This document shows positions 6,720 to 16,129 of a stretch of DNA of 64,000 nt, piece by piece (positions within the stretch are counted from its first letter, which is position 1; each line of letters begins with the position of its first letter). The notes below the pieces were generated by a model. It was not told the DNA's origin, made no database searches, and saw only the letters and a program-made list of their open reading frames with translations. Origin of the DNA: Streptomyces sp. NBC_01669 (GTDB taxonomy: Bacteria > Actinomycetota > Actinomycetes > Streptomycetales > Streptomycetaceae); the NCBI RefSeq assembly GCF_026339735.1, contig NZ_JAPEQG010000001.1:6780501-6844500 (forward strand), given 5' to 3'. The position numbers and the translations under genes are program-made.

Positions 6720-8975
6720 GCGGACGACGACGGACTTGCTCGCGGGGGTGTTGCTGGTGTCGGCGGTGGAGTCGAGGGGGACCAGCACATTGGTCTCGGG
6801 GTAGTAGGCGGCGGCGCAGCCCCGGGCGGTGGGGTAGAGGACGATGCGGAAGCCGGCGGCGCGGCGCTCGACGCCGTCCTTCCATTCGCTGACGAGGTCG
6901 GTGTAGGCGCCGTCGGTGAGGCCGAGGGTGCGGGCGTCGTCGGGGTTGACCATGACGATGCGGCGGCCGCCCTTGATGCCGCGGTAGCGGTCGTCGAGGC
7001 CGTAGATCGTGGTGTTGTACTGGTCGTGGGAGCGCAGGGTCTGCAACAGCAGTCTGCCTTCGGGGAGTTCGGGGTATTCGACGGGTGCCGCGGTGAAGTT
7101 GGCCCTGCCGGTGGCGGTGGGGAAGCGGCGGGAGTCGCGCGGGGCGTGCGGGAGGGTGAATCCGCCGGGGTGGGCGACGCGGGCGTTGAAGTTCTCGAAG
7201 CCGGGGACGACGCGGGAGATGCGGTCGCGGATCGTCGCGTAGTCCTTCTCGAACTCTTCCCAGGGGGTGGTGGATCCCGGGCCGAGGACGGCGCGGGCGA
7301 GGCGGGCGACGATGGCGGGTTCGGAGAGCAGGTGGGGGCTTGCGGGGGTGAGGTTGCCGCGGGAGGCGTGGACCATGCTCATGGAGTCCTCGACGGTGAC
7401 GAACTGCTTGCCGCTTGCCTGGACGTCCTTGTCGGTGCGGCCGAGGGTGGGCAGGATCAGGGCGCGGGTGCCGGTGACGGCGTGCGAGCGGTTGAGCTTG
7501 GTCGATACGTGGACGGTGAGGCGGGCGCGGCGCATGGCGGCCTCGGTGACGGTGGTGTCGGGGGTGGCCGCGACGAAGTTGCCGCCCATGGCGAAGAAGA
7601 TCTTGGCGTCGCCGTCGCGGAGGGCCTGGATGGAGCGGACGACGTCGTAGCCGTGGTGGCGTGGTGAGGTGATGCCGAATTCCTTGTCGAGGGCGTCGAG
7701 GAATTCGGGGGCGGGTCGTTCGAAGATCCCCATGGTGCGGTCGCCCTGGACGTTGGAGTGGCCGCGGACGGGGCAGACTCCGGCGCCGGGCCGTCCGATA
7801 TTGCCGCGGAGCAGGAGGAAGTTGACGACTTCGCGGATGGTGGGGACGGAGTGTTTGTGCTGGGTGAGGCCCATGGCCCAGCAGACGATGGTGCGCTTCG
7901 AGGCGAGGATCATGGTGAGGGCCTGCTCGATGGTGGCGCGGTCGAGCCCGGTGGCGGTGAGGGTCTCGTCCCAGTCGGCGGCGCGGGCGGCGGCGGCGAA
8001 TTCCTCGTATCCATGGGTGTGTTCGCGTACGAAGGTGTCGTCGACGGCGCCTTCGGTCTCCAGGATCATCTTGTTGAGGAGCCGGAAGAGGGCCTGGTCG
8101 CCGCCGATGCGGATCTGCAGGAAGAGGTCGTTGAGGGCGGTGCCCTTGATCATTCCTTGGGGTGTCTGCGGGTTCTTGAACCGTTCCAGGCCGGCTTCGG
8201 GAAGCGGGTTCACCGAGATGATCCTGGCGCCTGCGGATTTGGCCTTCTCCAGGGCGGAGAGCATCCGGGGGTGGTTGGTGCCGGGGTTCTGTCCGGCGAC
8301 GATGATCAGGTCGGCCTGGTGGAGGTCCTCGAGGGAGACGCTGCCCTTGCCGATGCCGATGGTCTCCGTGAGGGCGGAGCCGGAGGACTCGTGGCACATG
8401 TTGGAGCAGTCCGGCAGGTTGTTGGTGCCGAACTCGCGGGCGAACAGCTGCAGCAGGAACGCGGCTTCGTTGCTGGTGCGGCCCGAGGTGTAGAAGAGCG
8501 CTTCGTCGGGGGAGTCGAGGGCGCTCAGTTCCTCGGCGATGATCTCGAAGGCGTGCTCCCAGGTCACGGCCTCGTAACGGTCGGCGCCTTCGGGCAGGTA
8601 CATCGGCTGGGTGATGCGGCCCTGCTGGCCGAGCCAGTAGCCGCTGCGGGTGGCCAGGTCGGCCACGGGGTGGGCGGCGAAGAAGTCGGGGGTGACGCGG
8701 CGCAGGGTGGCTTCTTCGGCGACGGCCTTGGCGCCGTTCTCGCAGAATTCGGCGGTGTGCCGTTTGTCGCCCTCCGGCCAGGCGCAGCCGGGGCAGTCGA
8801 AGCCGTCCTTCTGGTTGACCTTGAGGAGGGTCCGGGCGGCGCGGCGGACGCCCATCTGCTGTTGGGCGATGCGCAGGCTGTGGGCGACGGCGGGCAGTCC
8901 GGCGGCGGCGCGCTGGGCCGGTTCGACGTGTGGTGCGTCCTGGACCGGGTCACCGGTGGGCGGCTTGGTGGCCAT
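6699..8975 (-). CDS. FdhF/YdeP-family molybdopterin oxidoreductase
   Basis: A 758-aa cytoplasmic molybdopterin oxidoreductase resembling formate dehydrogenase alpha subunits and E. coli YdeP; substrate unknown. The N-terminus has Cys residues in DCPGCAWPEG and EFCENGAK. The probable molybdenum ligand region is DCSNMCHESSG (Cys then His), and the cofactor-binding regions ILPTLGRTDKDVQ and a C-terminal dinucleotide-binding domain (QTLRSHDQYNTTIYG) follow. ATG 8975 was chosen because GGGGAG lies 6 nt upstream; longer starts lack support. No electron-transfer subunit or FdhD is adjacent, so the redox partner is not evident. A tandem repeat covers its 3' end. Confidence 0.9.
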   Translation of the reverse strand: MATKPPTGDPVQDAPHVEPAQRAAAGLPAVAHSLRIAQQQMGVRRAARTLLKVNQKDGFDCPGCAWPEGDKRHTAEFCENGAKAVAEEATLRRVTPDFFAAHPVADLATRSGYWLGQQGRITQPMYLPEGADRYEAVTWEHAFEIIAEELSALDSPDEALFYTSGRTSNEAAFLLQLFAREFGTNNLPDCSNMCHESSGSALTETIGIGKGSVSLEDLHQADLIIVAGQNPGTNHPRMLSALEKAKSAGARIISVNPLPEAGLERFKNPQTPQGMIKGTALNDLFLQIRIGGDQALFRLLNKMILETEGAVDDTFVREHTHGYEEFAAAARAADWDETLTATGLDRATIEQALTMILASKRTIVCWAMGLTQHKHSVPTIREVVNFLLLRGNIGRPGAGVCPVRGHSNVQGDRTMGIFERPAPEFLDALDKEFGITSPRHHGYDVVRSIQALRDGDAKIFFAMGGNFVAATPDTTVTEAAMRRARLTVHVSTKLNRSHAVTGTRALILPTLGRTDKDVQASGKQFVTVEDSMSMVHASRGNLTPASPHLLSEPAIVARLARAVLGPGSTTPWEEFEKDYATIRDRISRVVPGFENFNARVAHPGGFTLPHAPRDSRRFPTATGRANFTAAPVEYPELPEGRLLLQTLRSHDQYNTTIYGLDDRYRGIKGGRRIVMVNPDDARTLGLTDGAYTDLVSEWKDGVERRAAGFRIVLYPTARGCAAAYYPETNVLVPLDSTADTSNTPASKSVVVRFENIKG

Positions 8976-9143
8976 GTCTGCTCCCCTTTGAGCCAGCGGC
9001 GAACCTGCGCGGTGTCGCTGCATGCGTTCCTGTGGTTGTTCCTGTCTTCGATCGTGTCACGCGGCGCCGGGCGCGTGCCGGGCGAGTGCCGGGCGAGTGG
9101 TGTGCGGTCCGGATTGTCGGCGGTCCGTGGCAGGATCGGGGGC

Positions 9144-11855
9144 GTGGCTGAGACGGCATCGAAGAAGACGGCAGACAACCGACCGCGCCTGCTCCTGATG
9201 GACGGGCACTCCCTGGCGTACCGGGCGTTCTTTGCGCTGCCTGCGGAGAATTTCACGACGGGAGCGGGGCAGCCGACGAACGCGGTGTACGGCTTCGCGT
9301 CGATGCTGGCGAACACGCTGCGCGACGAGGCGCCCACGCATTTCGCGGTGGCCTTCGATGTCTCGCGCAAGACGTGGCGGTCGCAGGAGTTCCCGGAGTA
9401 CAAGGCGACCCGTTCGAAGACGCCGGACGAGTTCAAGGGGCAGGTCGAGCTGATCGGCGAGCTGCTGGACGCGATGCGTGCCGATCGTTTTGCGGTCGAC
9501 GGTTTCGAGGCGGACGATGTGATCGCCACGCTGGCGACGCAGGCCGAGGCGGCCGGCTTCGAGGTGCTGATCGTCACCGGTGACCGGGATTCGTTCCAGC
9601 TGATCACGGACAACGTCACGGTGCTGTACCCGACGAAGGGTGTCTCGGAGCTGACGCGGTTCACTCCGGAGAAGGTCGAGGAGAAGTACGGGCTGACGCC
9701 GCAGCAGTACCCGGACTTCGCGGCGCTGCGCGGGGACCCGTCGGACAATCTGCCGGGAATTCCGGGCGTCGGGGAGAAGACGGCGGCGAAGTGGATCAAC
9801 CAGTTCGGTTCGTTCGACGACCTCGTCGCGCGTGCCGACGAGGTCAAGGGGAAGGCCGGGCAGAATTTCCGGGACCATCTGGAGTCGGTGAAGCTGAACC
9901 GCCGGCTGACCGAGATGGTCCGCGACGTGGAGCTGCCGAAGACTCCGCAGGACCTGGAGCGTGCGCCGTACGACCGCTCGGCGGTCACGGGTGTGCTCGA
10001 TGTTCTGGAGATCCGTAACCCGAGCCTGCGCGAGCGGCTGCTCGCCGTGGACCCGGGGGCTGCGGAGGCCGAGGCCCCGGCGCCGGCCGCGGGTATCGAG
10101 CTGGACGGTGCGGTGCTGGGTGCGGGCGAGCTCGGGCCGTGGCTGGCCGAGCACGGCGGGCAGCCGCTCGGTGTCGCCACGGTCGACACCTGGGCGCTGG
10201 GCACCGGCAGTGTCACGGAGGTCGCACTGGCCGCCGGCGGCGGGGCGGCGGCGTGGTTCGACCCGGCGCGGCTCGACGAGGCGGACGAGCGGGCGTTCGC
10301 CGCGTGGATCGCGGACGCCGGGCGGCCGAAGGTCATGCACAACGCGAAGAGTGCGATGCGGGTCTTCCCCGAGCACGGCTGGCAGGTCGACGGCGTCGCG
10401 ATGGACACGGCGCTGGCCGCGTATCTGGTCAAGCCCGGCCGCCGTTCCTTCGCGCTGGACGCTCTGTCGGTGGAGTATCTGGGCCGGGAGCTGGCCCCCG
10501 CGGCGGCGTCCGACGGGCAGCTGGCGTTCGGTGCGGACGATCAGGCGGAGGCCGAGGCGCTGATGGCGCAGGCCCGTGCGGTCCTGGATCTGGGCGAGGC
10601 GTTCACCGTGCGGCTGCAGGAGGTCGGCGCCGCCGAGCTGCTGCACGACATGGAGCTGCCGACGTCCGCGTTGCTGGCCCGCCTGGAGCGGTACGGCATC
10701 GCAGCGGACCGGGAGCATCTGGAAGGCATGGAGCAGCAGTTCGCCGGTGCGGTGCAGCAGGCGGTGAAGGAGGCGCACGCCGCGGTGGGCCGGGAGTTCA
10801 ACCTCGGGTCGCCCAAGCAGCTTCAGGAGGTTCTCTTCGGTGAGCTGGGGCTGCCGAAGACGAAGAAGACGAAGACGGGTTACACGACGGACGCGGATGC
10901 GCTGGCGTGGCTGGCGGTTCAGACGGAGCACGAGCTGCCGATCATCATGCTGCGCCATCGCGAGCAGGCGAAGCTGCGGGTCACGGTCGAGGGTTTGGTC
11001 AAGACGATCGCGGTGGACGGCCGTATCCACACCACGTTCAACCAGACGGTCGCGGCGACCGGTCGCCTGTCGTCGACCGACCCCAATCTGCAGAACATTC
11101 CGGTCCGGACGGACGAGGGCCGGGCGATCCGCCGTGGTTTCGTCGTCGGCGACGGGTTCGAGACGCTGATGACGGCCGACTACAGCCAGATCGAACTGCG
11201 CGTGATGGCCCACCTGTCGGAGGACGCGGGGCTGATCGAGGCGTTCACGTCCGGTGAGGACCTGCACACCACGGTCGCTTCGCAGGTCTTCGGTGTCGAC
11301 AAGTCCGCGGTGGACGCGGAGATGCGCCGCAAGATCAAGGCGATGAGTTACGGGCTCGCGTACGGGCTGTCCGCGTTCGGTCTGTCGCAGCAGCTGAACA
11401 TCGAGGCGGGCGAGGCGCGCGGTCTGATGGACACGTACTTCGAGCGGTTCGGCGGGGTCCGTGACTATCTGCACCGGGTGGTGGAGGAGGCGCGGTCCAC
11501 CGGTTACACGGAGACGGTGTTCGGGCGCCGCCGGTACCTCCCGGACCTGAACAGCGACAACCGGCAGCGCCGTGAGATGGCCGAGCGGATGGCGCTGAAC
11601 GCACCGATCCAGGGCACGGCGGCGGACATCGTCAAGGTTGCCATGCTCCAGGTCGACCGGGCGCTGACGAAGGCGCGGCTGAAGTCCCGGATGCTGCTCC
11701 AGGTCCATGACGAAATCGTGTTGGAGATCGCCAAGGGCGAGCGGAAGCAGGTGGAGGAGATCCTGCGCCACGAGATGTCGACGGCGGTGCAGCTGCGTGC
11801 CCCGCTGGATGTGTCGGTCGGCGTGGGTGCGGACTGGGAGTCCGCCGCGCACTGA
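9144..11855 (+). CDS. polA: DNA polymerase I
   Basis: Repair and Okazaki-processing polymerase, 903 aa. Domains in order: 5'-3' exonuclease (about 1-300, with GDPSDNLPGIPGVGEKTA); a degenerate 3'-5' exonuclease domain in which the DxE motif reads VDTW, so the second acidic ligand is gone; and a family A polymerase domain. The polymerase domain has motif A DYSQIELR (D679), motif B KAMSYGLAYGLSAFG and motif C QVHDEIVLE (H855, D856, E857). The GTG 9144 start gives VAETASKK; AGGA lies 8 nt upstream, and a -10-like CAGGAT lies exactly 7 nt before GTG. A Tyr occupies the motif B position that is Phe762 in E. coli. Confidence 0.97.
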   Translation: MAETASKKTADNRPRLLLMDGHSLAYRAFFALPAENFTTGAGQPTNAVYGFASMLANTLRDEAPTHFAVAFDVSRKTWRSQEFPEYKATRSKTPDEFKGQVELIGELLDAMRADRFAVDGFEADDVIATLATQAEAAGFEVLIVTGDRDSFQLITDNVTVLYPTKGVSELTRFTPEKVEEKYGLTPQQYPDFAALRGDPSDNLPGIPGVGEKTAAKWINQFGSFDDLVARADEVKGKAGQNFRDHLESVKLNRRLTEMVRDVELPKTPQDLERAPYDRSAVTGVLDVLEIRNPSLRERLLAVDPGAAEAEAPAPAAGIELDGAVLGAGELGPWLAEHGGQPLGVATVDTWALGTGSVTEVALAAGGGAAAWFDPARLDEADERAFAAWIADAGRPKVMHNAKSAMRVFPEHGWQVDGVAMDTALAAYLVKPGRRSFALDALSVEYLGRELAPAAASDGQLAFGADDQAEAEALMAQARAVLDLGEAFTVRLQEVGAAELLHDMELPTSALLARLERYGIAADREHLEGMEQQFAGAVQQAVKEAHAAVGREFNLGSPKQLQEVLFGELGLPKTKKTKTGYTTDADALAWLAVQTEHELPIIMLRHREQAKLRVTVEGLVKTIAVDGRIHTTFNQTVAATGRLSSTDPNLQNIPVRTDEGRAIRRGFVVGDGFETLMTADYSQIELRVMAHLSEDAGLIEAFTSGEDLHTTVASQVFGVDKSAVDAEMRRKIKAMSYGLAYGLSAFGLSQQLNIEAGEARGLMDTYFERFGGVRDYLHRVVEEARSTGYTETVFGRRRYLPDLNSDNRQRREMAERMALNAPIQGTAADIVKVAMLQVDRALTKARLKSRMLLQVHDEIVLEIAKGERKQVEEILRHEMSTAVQLRAPLDVSVGVGADWESAAH

Positions 11856-11889
11856 CGTGAGCGGGGCGGTCCCGGCAGTCGTACGGTGC

Positions 11890-12759
11890 TCAGTCGCCGG
11901 GCGGGCTCGACACCAGGCCCGTCCGGCGGCCGGGCTCCCCGGTCCCGGTCGGCGGCCGGTTCTGCTTCCGTTCCCGGAGCCGTATCCACGCCGCGTACAG
12001 CACCAGTCCGACGGCGAGCCCTGCTCCGGCGCCGAAGCAGGCGGTGGGGATGATGTCCAGTGGTGTGTCGATGTGCCCGAAGTACGCGTACCAGCGGGCG
12101 CACCGGTGGACGATGCCGAGCAGCACGCAGACGCTCAGCAGGGCGCCCGCGTACCACCGGTCCCGGTGGTCGAGGACGGGTACGGACCGCGGGGCGGGCC
12201 GGGTCCCGGTCCGCCGCAGCCCCGACACGGTGAACCAGCCGAGGACGGTCAGTGCCACGGCCGAACTGCCGTACTGCACCAGCTGGAACACCGGGAATCC
12301 GCCGGCGCTCTCGCTGAGTACCGGTACCAGCCGGGTGCCCCACCGGTCGTGATGGGTGAACGCGTCCCACACCACATGGCTGCCCGCCCCGAGGACCGCC
12401 GACAGGATGAACCAGGCAATGTCCCGTGCGCCCCGGGGGCCCTGCCGCTCTCCCCGTGCGAAGGTGTGCACGCGCCCCTGCCAGGGCTGCGGGAGCAGTG
12501 CCACCAGTGGTTCGCGCAGCAGCAGCCACAGCGCCACGAGCGCCGCCGTGATGAGCACGTCCACCGTGAACACACCCCACACGGCATGGGTGACCTCCCC
12601 GAACTCCATCGCGCCGGGGATCGCCGTGTCCGCGTAGTACGTCATGTCGGGGGCGAACGAACCTGCGACCAGCGCCGAGGCGAGGAGCGGCCCGCGCGCG
12701 GTGCCGTTCCGGCGGATCACGGGGAGGACGGCGGCGGCATGGCTCAGGGTGAACGGCAT
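11890..12759 (-). CDS. DUF4184-family integral membrane protein
   Basis: A 289-aa membrane protein starting MPFTLSHAAAVLPV, the typical N-terminus of DUF4184 proteins, followed by SALVAGSFAPDMTYY. It has about seven hydrophobic segments and conserved His/Asp residues (the SH in MPFTLSH, APD, HVVWDAFTHHD). These resemble the metal-ligand pattern of YdjM-like membrane hydrolases, but no activity is established. ATG 12759 was chosen because it gives the family N-terminus; the ribosome site is weak. It is convergent with polA and divergent from the lytic transglycosylase. Confidence 0.8.
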   Translation of the reverse strand: MPFTLSHAAAVLPVIRRNGTARGPLLASALVAGSFAPDMTYYADTAIPGAMEFGEVTHAVWGVFTVDVLITAALVALWLLLREPLVALLPQPWQGRVHTFARGERQGPRGARDIAWFILSAVLGAGSHVVWDAFTHHDRWGTRLVPVLSESAGGFPVFQLVQYGSSAVALTVLGWFTVSGLRRTGTRPAPRSVPVLDHRDRWYAGALLSVCVLLGIVHRCARWYAYFGHIDTPLDIIPTACFGAGAGLAVGLVLYAAWIRLRERKQNRPPTGTGEPGRRTGLVSSPPGD

Positions 12760-12971
12760 GGCGGCAAGTATGCGCGAGTGTGCGCCGGACGAGGATCCGG
12801 TGCTCGTCCGATGCACAGTCGACGCTTCCTGTACAACTTGCGGTCTGCAACGTGAAATACCGGTAAGAAGCGGTCAGGTCCCTGTGTTCGAGCGGCACGA
12901 GTTGCCGTAGGGTCGCCTGAGTCCTCGCGCTGGGGAGCGCGGGCAGCCGTCGACGGGGAGGGACCAGACGT

Positions 12972-14651
12972 ATGGCAGCGCAATTCGGCCGCCGACTGCG
13001 CCGAGGGGCGACCACCACTGCGGTGGCCGCAGTTGCTGTGGCGGCGCTCGCCGCCTCGCAGGGCCCCGGCGCGGTCCTCGCATCGGACGGCGGCGGAGCC
13101 GGTGGTGACCAGCCGGCCGCCGGTTCCACACCGTCCGACGACTCCGCGGCCAGCGGCAACTCGCCGTACTACACGGACCTGCCCCCGCTGGTCAGCCCCA
13201 ACAAGCCCGGTACGTCGACGAATCTGCCGATCACCGGCAGTGCGCAATCGGGCATACCGGCTTCGGTTCTGGCCGCGTACAAGAAGGCCGAGCGGTCTCT
13301 CGCGGACACCGACGCGGCCTGCCGGCTGCCGTGGCAGCTCCTCGCCGCGATCGGGAAGGTCGAGTCCGGCCAGGCCCGCGGCGGCCGGGTCGACGCGAAC
13401 GGCACCACGTTCTCCCCGATTCTCGGCCCGGTCCTCAACGGTCAGGGCTTTGCCATGATCAAGGACACCGACAACGGGGCGTACGACGGGGATTCGACGC
13501 ACGACCGTGCGGTCGGCCCGATGCAGTTCATCCCGTCGACGTGGGCGACGTGGGGCCAGGACGGCAACGGCGACGGCCGCAAGGACCCCAACAACATCTA
13601 CGACGCGGCGCTCGCCGCCGGGCGCTATCTCTGCGCCGGCTCGCGCGACCTTGCGGTGGCGGCCGATCTCGACCGGGCGGTCCTCAGCTACAACCACTCG
13701 AACGAATACCTCCGTACGGTCCGTTCCTGGTTCGACTACTACAAGCGCGGCACGCACGAGGTCCCCGACGGCAGCGGCACCGTCCCGCCGCCCCTCGACG
13801 GTGGTACGGATTCGAGCACGAACCCCGGCACCTCGCCGTCGCCGACCCCGCCCGCGAGTTCGAGGCCGGACCCGAAGCCGGACCCGAAGCCGGACCCGAA
13901 GCCTTCGAAGCCGGGCGGCGGTTCGACCAGTCCCGAGCCGAGTCCCAAGCCGACACCGGCGCAGACCCTCGGCGCCGTGGAGAACGCGGGCACCGGCAAG
14001 CTGACCGCCACCGCGGGCGACGCGTTCGCCGAACGGATCAAGGTGCGGGCGAAGAACAGTCTGGGCGGCCCGCTCGCCAAGGTGTCCGTCACATTCACCA
14101 TCGCCGGTGACACCGACACCCGCTTCGAGGGCGGGAAGAGCTCGGTCACCCTGGCCACCGGTGCCGACGGCACGGTGACGGCTCCGGTGCTGCAAGCGGG
14201 CGAGAAGACGGGCCGGTTCACGGTCCGGGCCATCGCCACCGGACGTTCGCTGCCGGCTGTCGCGTACACCGCGACCGTGACGGCCCGGCAGGCCGACGCG
14301 ATCGCCAGGACCGACGACAAGGCACTTACCGCCGCCCCCGGCGCCGAGTTCGCCGACACCGTCGCGGTCAAGGCCACGTACCGGGGTGCGGTCGCGTCCG
14401 GTGTCGCCGTCACCGCGACGATGATCACCGACGGGGACGCCCCGGTGGAGAACGACAAGGGCCCGTACTTCAAGGACGCGGACGGCAACACGGTCCGCAC
14501 CCTGACGGACCTGAAGACCGGCGCCGACGGCACGCTGACGCTCCCGAAGATCTACGCCGACGACACCACGGGCACGTACAGGCTCCGCCTGACCACCGAG
14601 GGCGGCGCCACCGTCGTCATCGAGCTCGACGTCGAGGCGCCCGCCGCCTGA
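12972..14651 (+). CDS. Secreted lytic transglycosylase with Ig-like repeats
   Basis: An exported peptidoglycan-cleaving enzyme of 559 aa. An N-terminal signal peptide (RRLRRGATT then an Ala/Val-rich core) is followed by a low-complexity linker. The transglycosylase domain has the catalytic-Glu region AAIGKVESGQARGG, then AVGPMQFIPSTWATWG and AVLSYNHSNEYL. A PDPKPDPKPDPKP linker (about 297-310) likely spans the wall. Two Ig-like (invasin/Big_1-type) repeats of about 105 residues complete the protein and may anchor it to wall or partner. ATG 12972 has GGAGGGA upstream. It is terminated by the hairpin at 14681-14719. Confidence 0.9.
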   Translation: MAAQFGRRLRRGATTTAVAAVAVAALAASQGPGAVLASDGGGAGGDQPAAGSTPSDDSAASGNSPYYTDLPPLVSPNKPGTSTNLPITGSAQSGIPASVLAAYKKAERSLADTDAACRLPWQLLAAIGKVESGQARGGRVDANGTTFSPILGPVLNGQGFAMIKDTDNGAYDGDSTHDRAVGPMQFIPSTWATWGQDGNGDGRKDPNNIYDAALAAGRYLCAGSRDLAVAADLDRAVLSYNHSNEYLRTVRSWFDYYKRGTHEVPDGSGTVPPPLDGGTDSSTNPGTSPSPTPPASSRPDPKPDPKPDPKPSKPGGGSTSPEPSPKPTPAQTLGAVENAGTGKLTATAGDAFAERIKVRAKNSLGGPLAKVSVTFTIAGDTDTRFEGGKSSVTLATGADGTVTAPVLQAGEKTGRFTVRAIATGRSLPAVAYTATVTARQADAIARTDDKALTAAPGAEFADTVAVKATYRGAVASGVAVTATMITDGDAPVENDKGPYFKDADGNTVRTLTDLKTGADGTLTLPKIYADDTTGTYRLRLTTEGGATVVIELDVEAPAA

Positions 14652-14680
14652 CGGCAGCCCCGGAGCCGTACCGCGCCCTC

Positions 14681-14719
14681 AAGCAGCCCCTGTGCCACCA
14701 CCCGGCACAGGGGCTGCTT
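14681..14719 (+). terminator. Terminator of the lytic transglycosylase gene
   Basis: A 16-bp perfect stem (14681-14696 with 14704-14719) with a 7-nt loop begins 29 bp after the stop codon. It has no U-run. Confidence 0.85.
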
Positions 14720-14739
14720 CAGGGCGTGTGTCGGAAGCC

Positions 14740-14850
14740 CGGCCTGCCCCGCGACGCCTGGCACGCACGCTCGCTGCGTTGTCGGGCTCGCCCAAGTACG
14801 TCCGGTACGAGGACGACCCTCCGCCTTGCGATGCACGCACCCCAGCCCCG
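14740..14850. repeat. Imperfect palindromic intergenic element
   Basis: The arms around 14757-14800 and 14806-14845 are imperfect inverted copies (cctGGcacgcacgcTCGC against GCGAtgcacgcaccCCag), centred on a GTACgtccgGTAC core. I recognise this kind of sequence as recurring in Streptomyces intergenic regions, so it is probably one copy of a dispersed family. No protein is encoded. Confidence 0.5.
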
Positions 14851-14967
14851 CTCCTTCACCCACCCCCAATTGCCGGTTGGTCTTACGTGTTCTCATCTCG
14901 CGTCTCCATTGCTACGGTGCCCCAGCCCTGACGCTCTGTCAGATCTGCGCTCTCCGGGAGGCCGAGC

Positions 14968-15105
14968 ATGCGTGCCGTCATCGCCGCCGCCATCGGACTG
15001 GCCGCGGCCCTCGCCCTCGTGTTCACGGTCACCGCGATCGGCGCACCACCCGGCGAGACCTCGCCCAAACCCCTGCTGACGACCGTCCCCGGACCCAAGA
15101 AGTAG
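14968..15105 (+). CDS. Small 45-aa membrane protein (SPW_0924-like)
   Basis: A 45-residue protein: MRAVIAAAIGLAAALALVF begins a single N-terminal membrane segment or signal anchor, followed by a Pro/Thr-rich tail ending PGPKK. The Shine-Dalgarno sequence is GGGAGG, about 7 nt before ATG. The stop lies only 13 bp before the next gene, whose own AGGAGGGAGGA site overlaps the gap, so the two form a unit. I believe it belongs to a small Streptomyces family named after SPW_0924; function unknown. Confidence 0.75.
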   Translation: MRAVIAAAIGLAAALALVFTVTAIGAPPGETSPKPLLTTVPGPKK

Positions 15106-15118
15106 GAGGGAGGACGCC

Positions 15119-16129
15119 ATGCGCCGCCGAGCCGGACTCGTACTCCTGGCCTTCGCCGTCTTCTTCGCCGCCCTGTCGCCATTGCTGCGCTGGTACGCCT
15201 TCCCGAGGCTGGCGAAGATCCCGCCGAGCCAGTACCAGGAGGTGGTTCTGGAGGCGAAGCCCGCCACGCTCCTCGACTACAACGACGGCATGAAGGTCAA
15301 GCAGGTCCCCAAGGTCACCATCGTGCAGACCCTCAAGGGCAATGTGGAGGAGTCCGAGAAGATCGAGCGCAGCGCCGGCCGCGACGTCGTCGTCTGGGAC
15401 GCCCTCAGCTACGTGGTCGACCCGAACGGCGCGATGGTCTCGCAGATCCCCGAGCGCTACATCTTCGACGCGCACAGCCAGGCCCCCGTCCACGCCACCG
15501 GCGAGAGTGTCGACGGCGACCCCGTCGAGCGCGAGGGCATCGAGTTCAAATGGCCGTTCCTCACCGAGAAGCGCGACTACGAGTACTTCGATGCCCAGAC
15601 CCGTACCAGCTCGCCGATCCACTACAGGGGCACCCGGACGTTCCGCGGCATGGACGTGTACTACTTCGAGCAGACGATCCCGTGGACCAAGGTCCCGATG
15701 CCGAAGAAGATGCCGATCGCGGGCGTGACCGCCGCGCAGGTCGCCAAGACGGGCATGACCCGCTGGTACACCACCAAGCGGATGTTCTGGGTCGACCCGG
15801 TCACCGGCGCGCCCGTCAACGGCGAGGAGATCCACAAGGAGGAGCTGCGCAACGCGAAGGCGATGGGCATGTCCGAGGACACGGTCACCGCGTTCGCCGG
15901 ACACGTGAAGATGCGCGAGGACTACATCGAGTCCACCGTCGCGCTGGTCACGTCCCAGCGTGTGCTGATCCTGCTGCTCACCTCGTACCTGCCTCGGGGA
16001 TTCCTGATCCTTGCCGCCGGGCTGCTGGCGCTCGCACTGTGGCTGGAGGCACGGTCCCGGCGGCCGGGAGGCCGGGAGCCGGAGGCGGCGACCGCACCCG
16101 CCCCGGATCCGGCGCCTACTCCCGCCTGA
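15119..16129 (+). CDS. DUF3068 / PorA-family membrane-anchored protein
   Basis: A 336-aa protein of the DUF3068 family, sometimes labelled PorA-like. One N-terminal membrane segment (about 6-25) is followed by an extracytoplasmic domain of about 250 residues containing FKWPFLTEKRDYEYFD, TTKRMFWVDPVTGAPVNGEEI and repeated aromatic motifs. A second membrane segment (about 281-310) ends in a basic tail. A role in the cell envelope is inferred from topology only. It is translated from ATG 15119 with a strong AGGAGGGAGGA, directly after the 45-aa gene. The 3' end overlaps the convergent hrpB gene by 14 bp. Confidence 0.8.
   Translation: MRRRAGLVLLAFAVFFAALSPLLRWYAFPRLAKIPPSQYQEVVLEAKPATLLDYNDGMKVKQVPKVTIVQTLKGNVEESEKIERSAGRDVVVWDALSYVVDPNGAMVSQIPERYIFDAHSQAPVHATGESVDGDPVEREGIEFKWPFLTEKRDYEYFDAQTRTSSPIHYRGTRTFRGMDVYYFEQTIPWTKVPMPKKMPIAGVTAAQVAKTGMTRWYTTKRMFWVDPVTGAPVNGEEIHKEELRNAKAMGMSEDTVTAFAGHVKMREDYIESTVALVTSQRVLILLLTSYLPRGFLILAAGLLALALWLEARSRRPGGREPEAATAPAPDPAPTPA

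Noticed and set aside
7758..9143. A long N-terminal extension of PolA
   Set aside because: The open frame continues only because of high GC; it is antisense to the oxidoreductase, and PolA starts at GTG 9144 with family-typical sequence.
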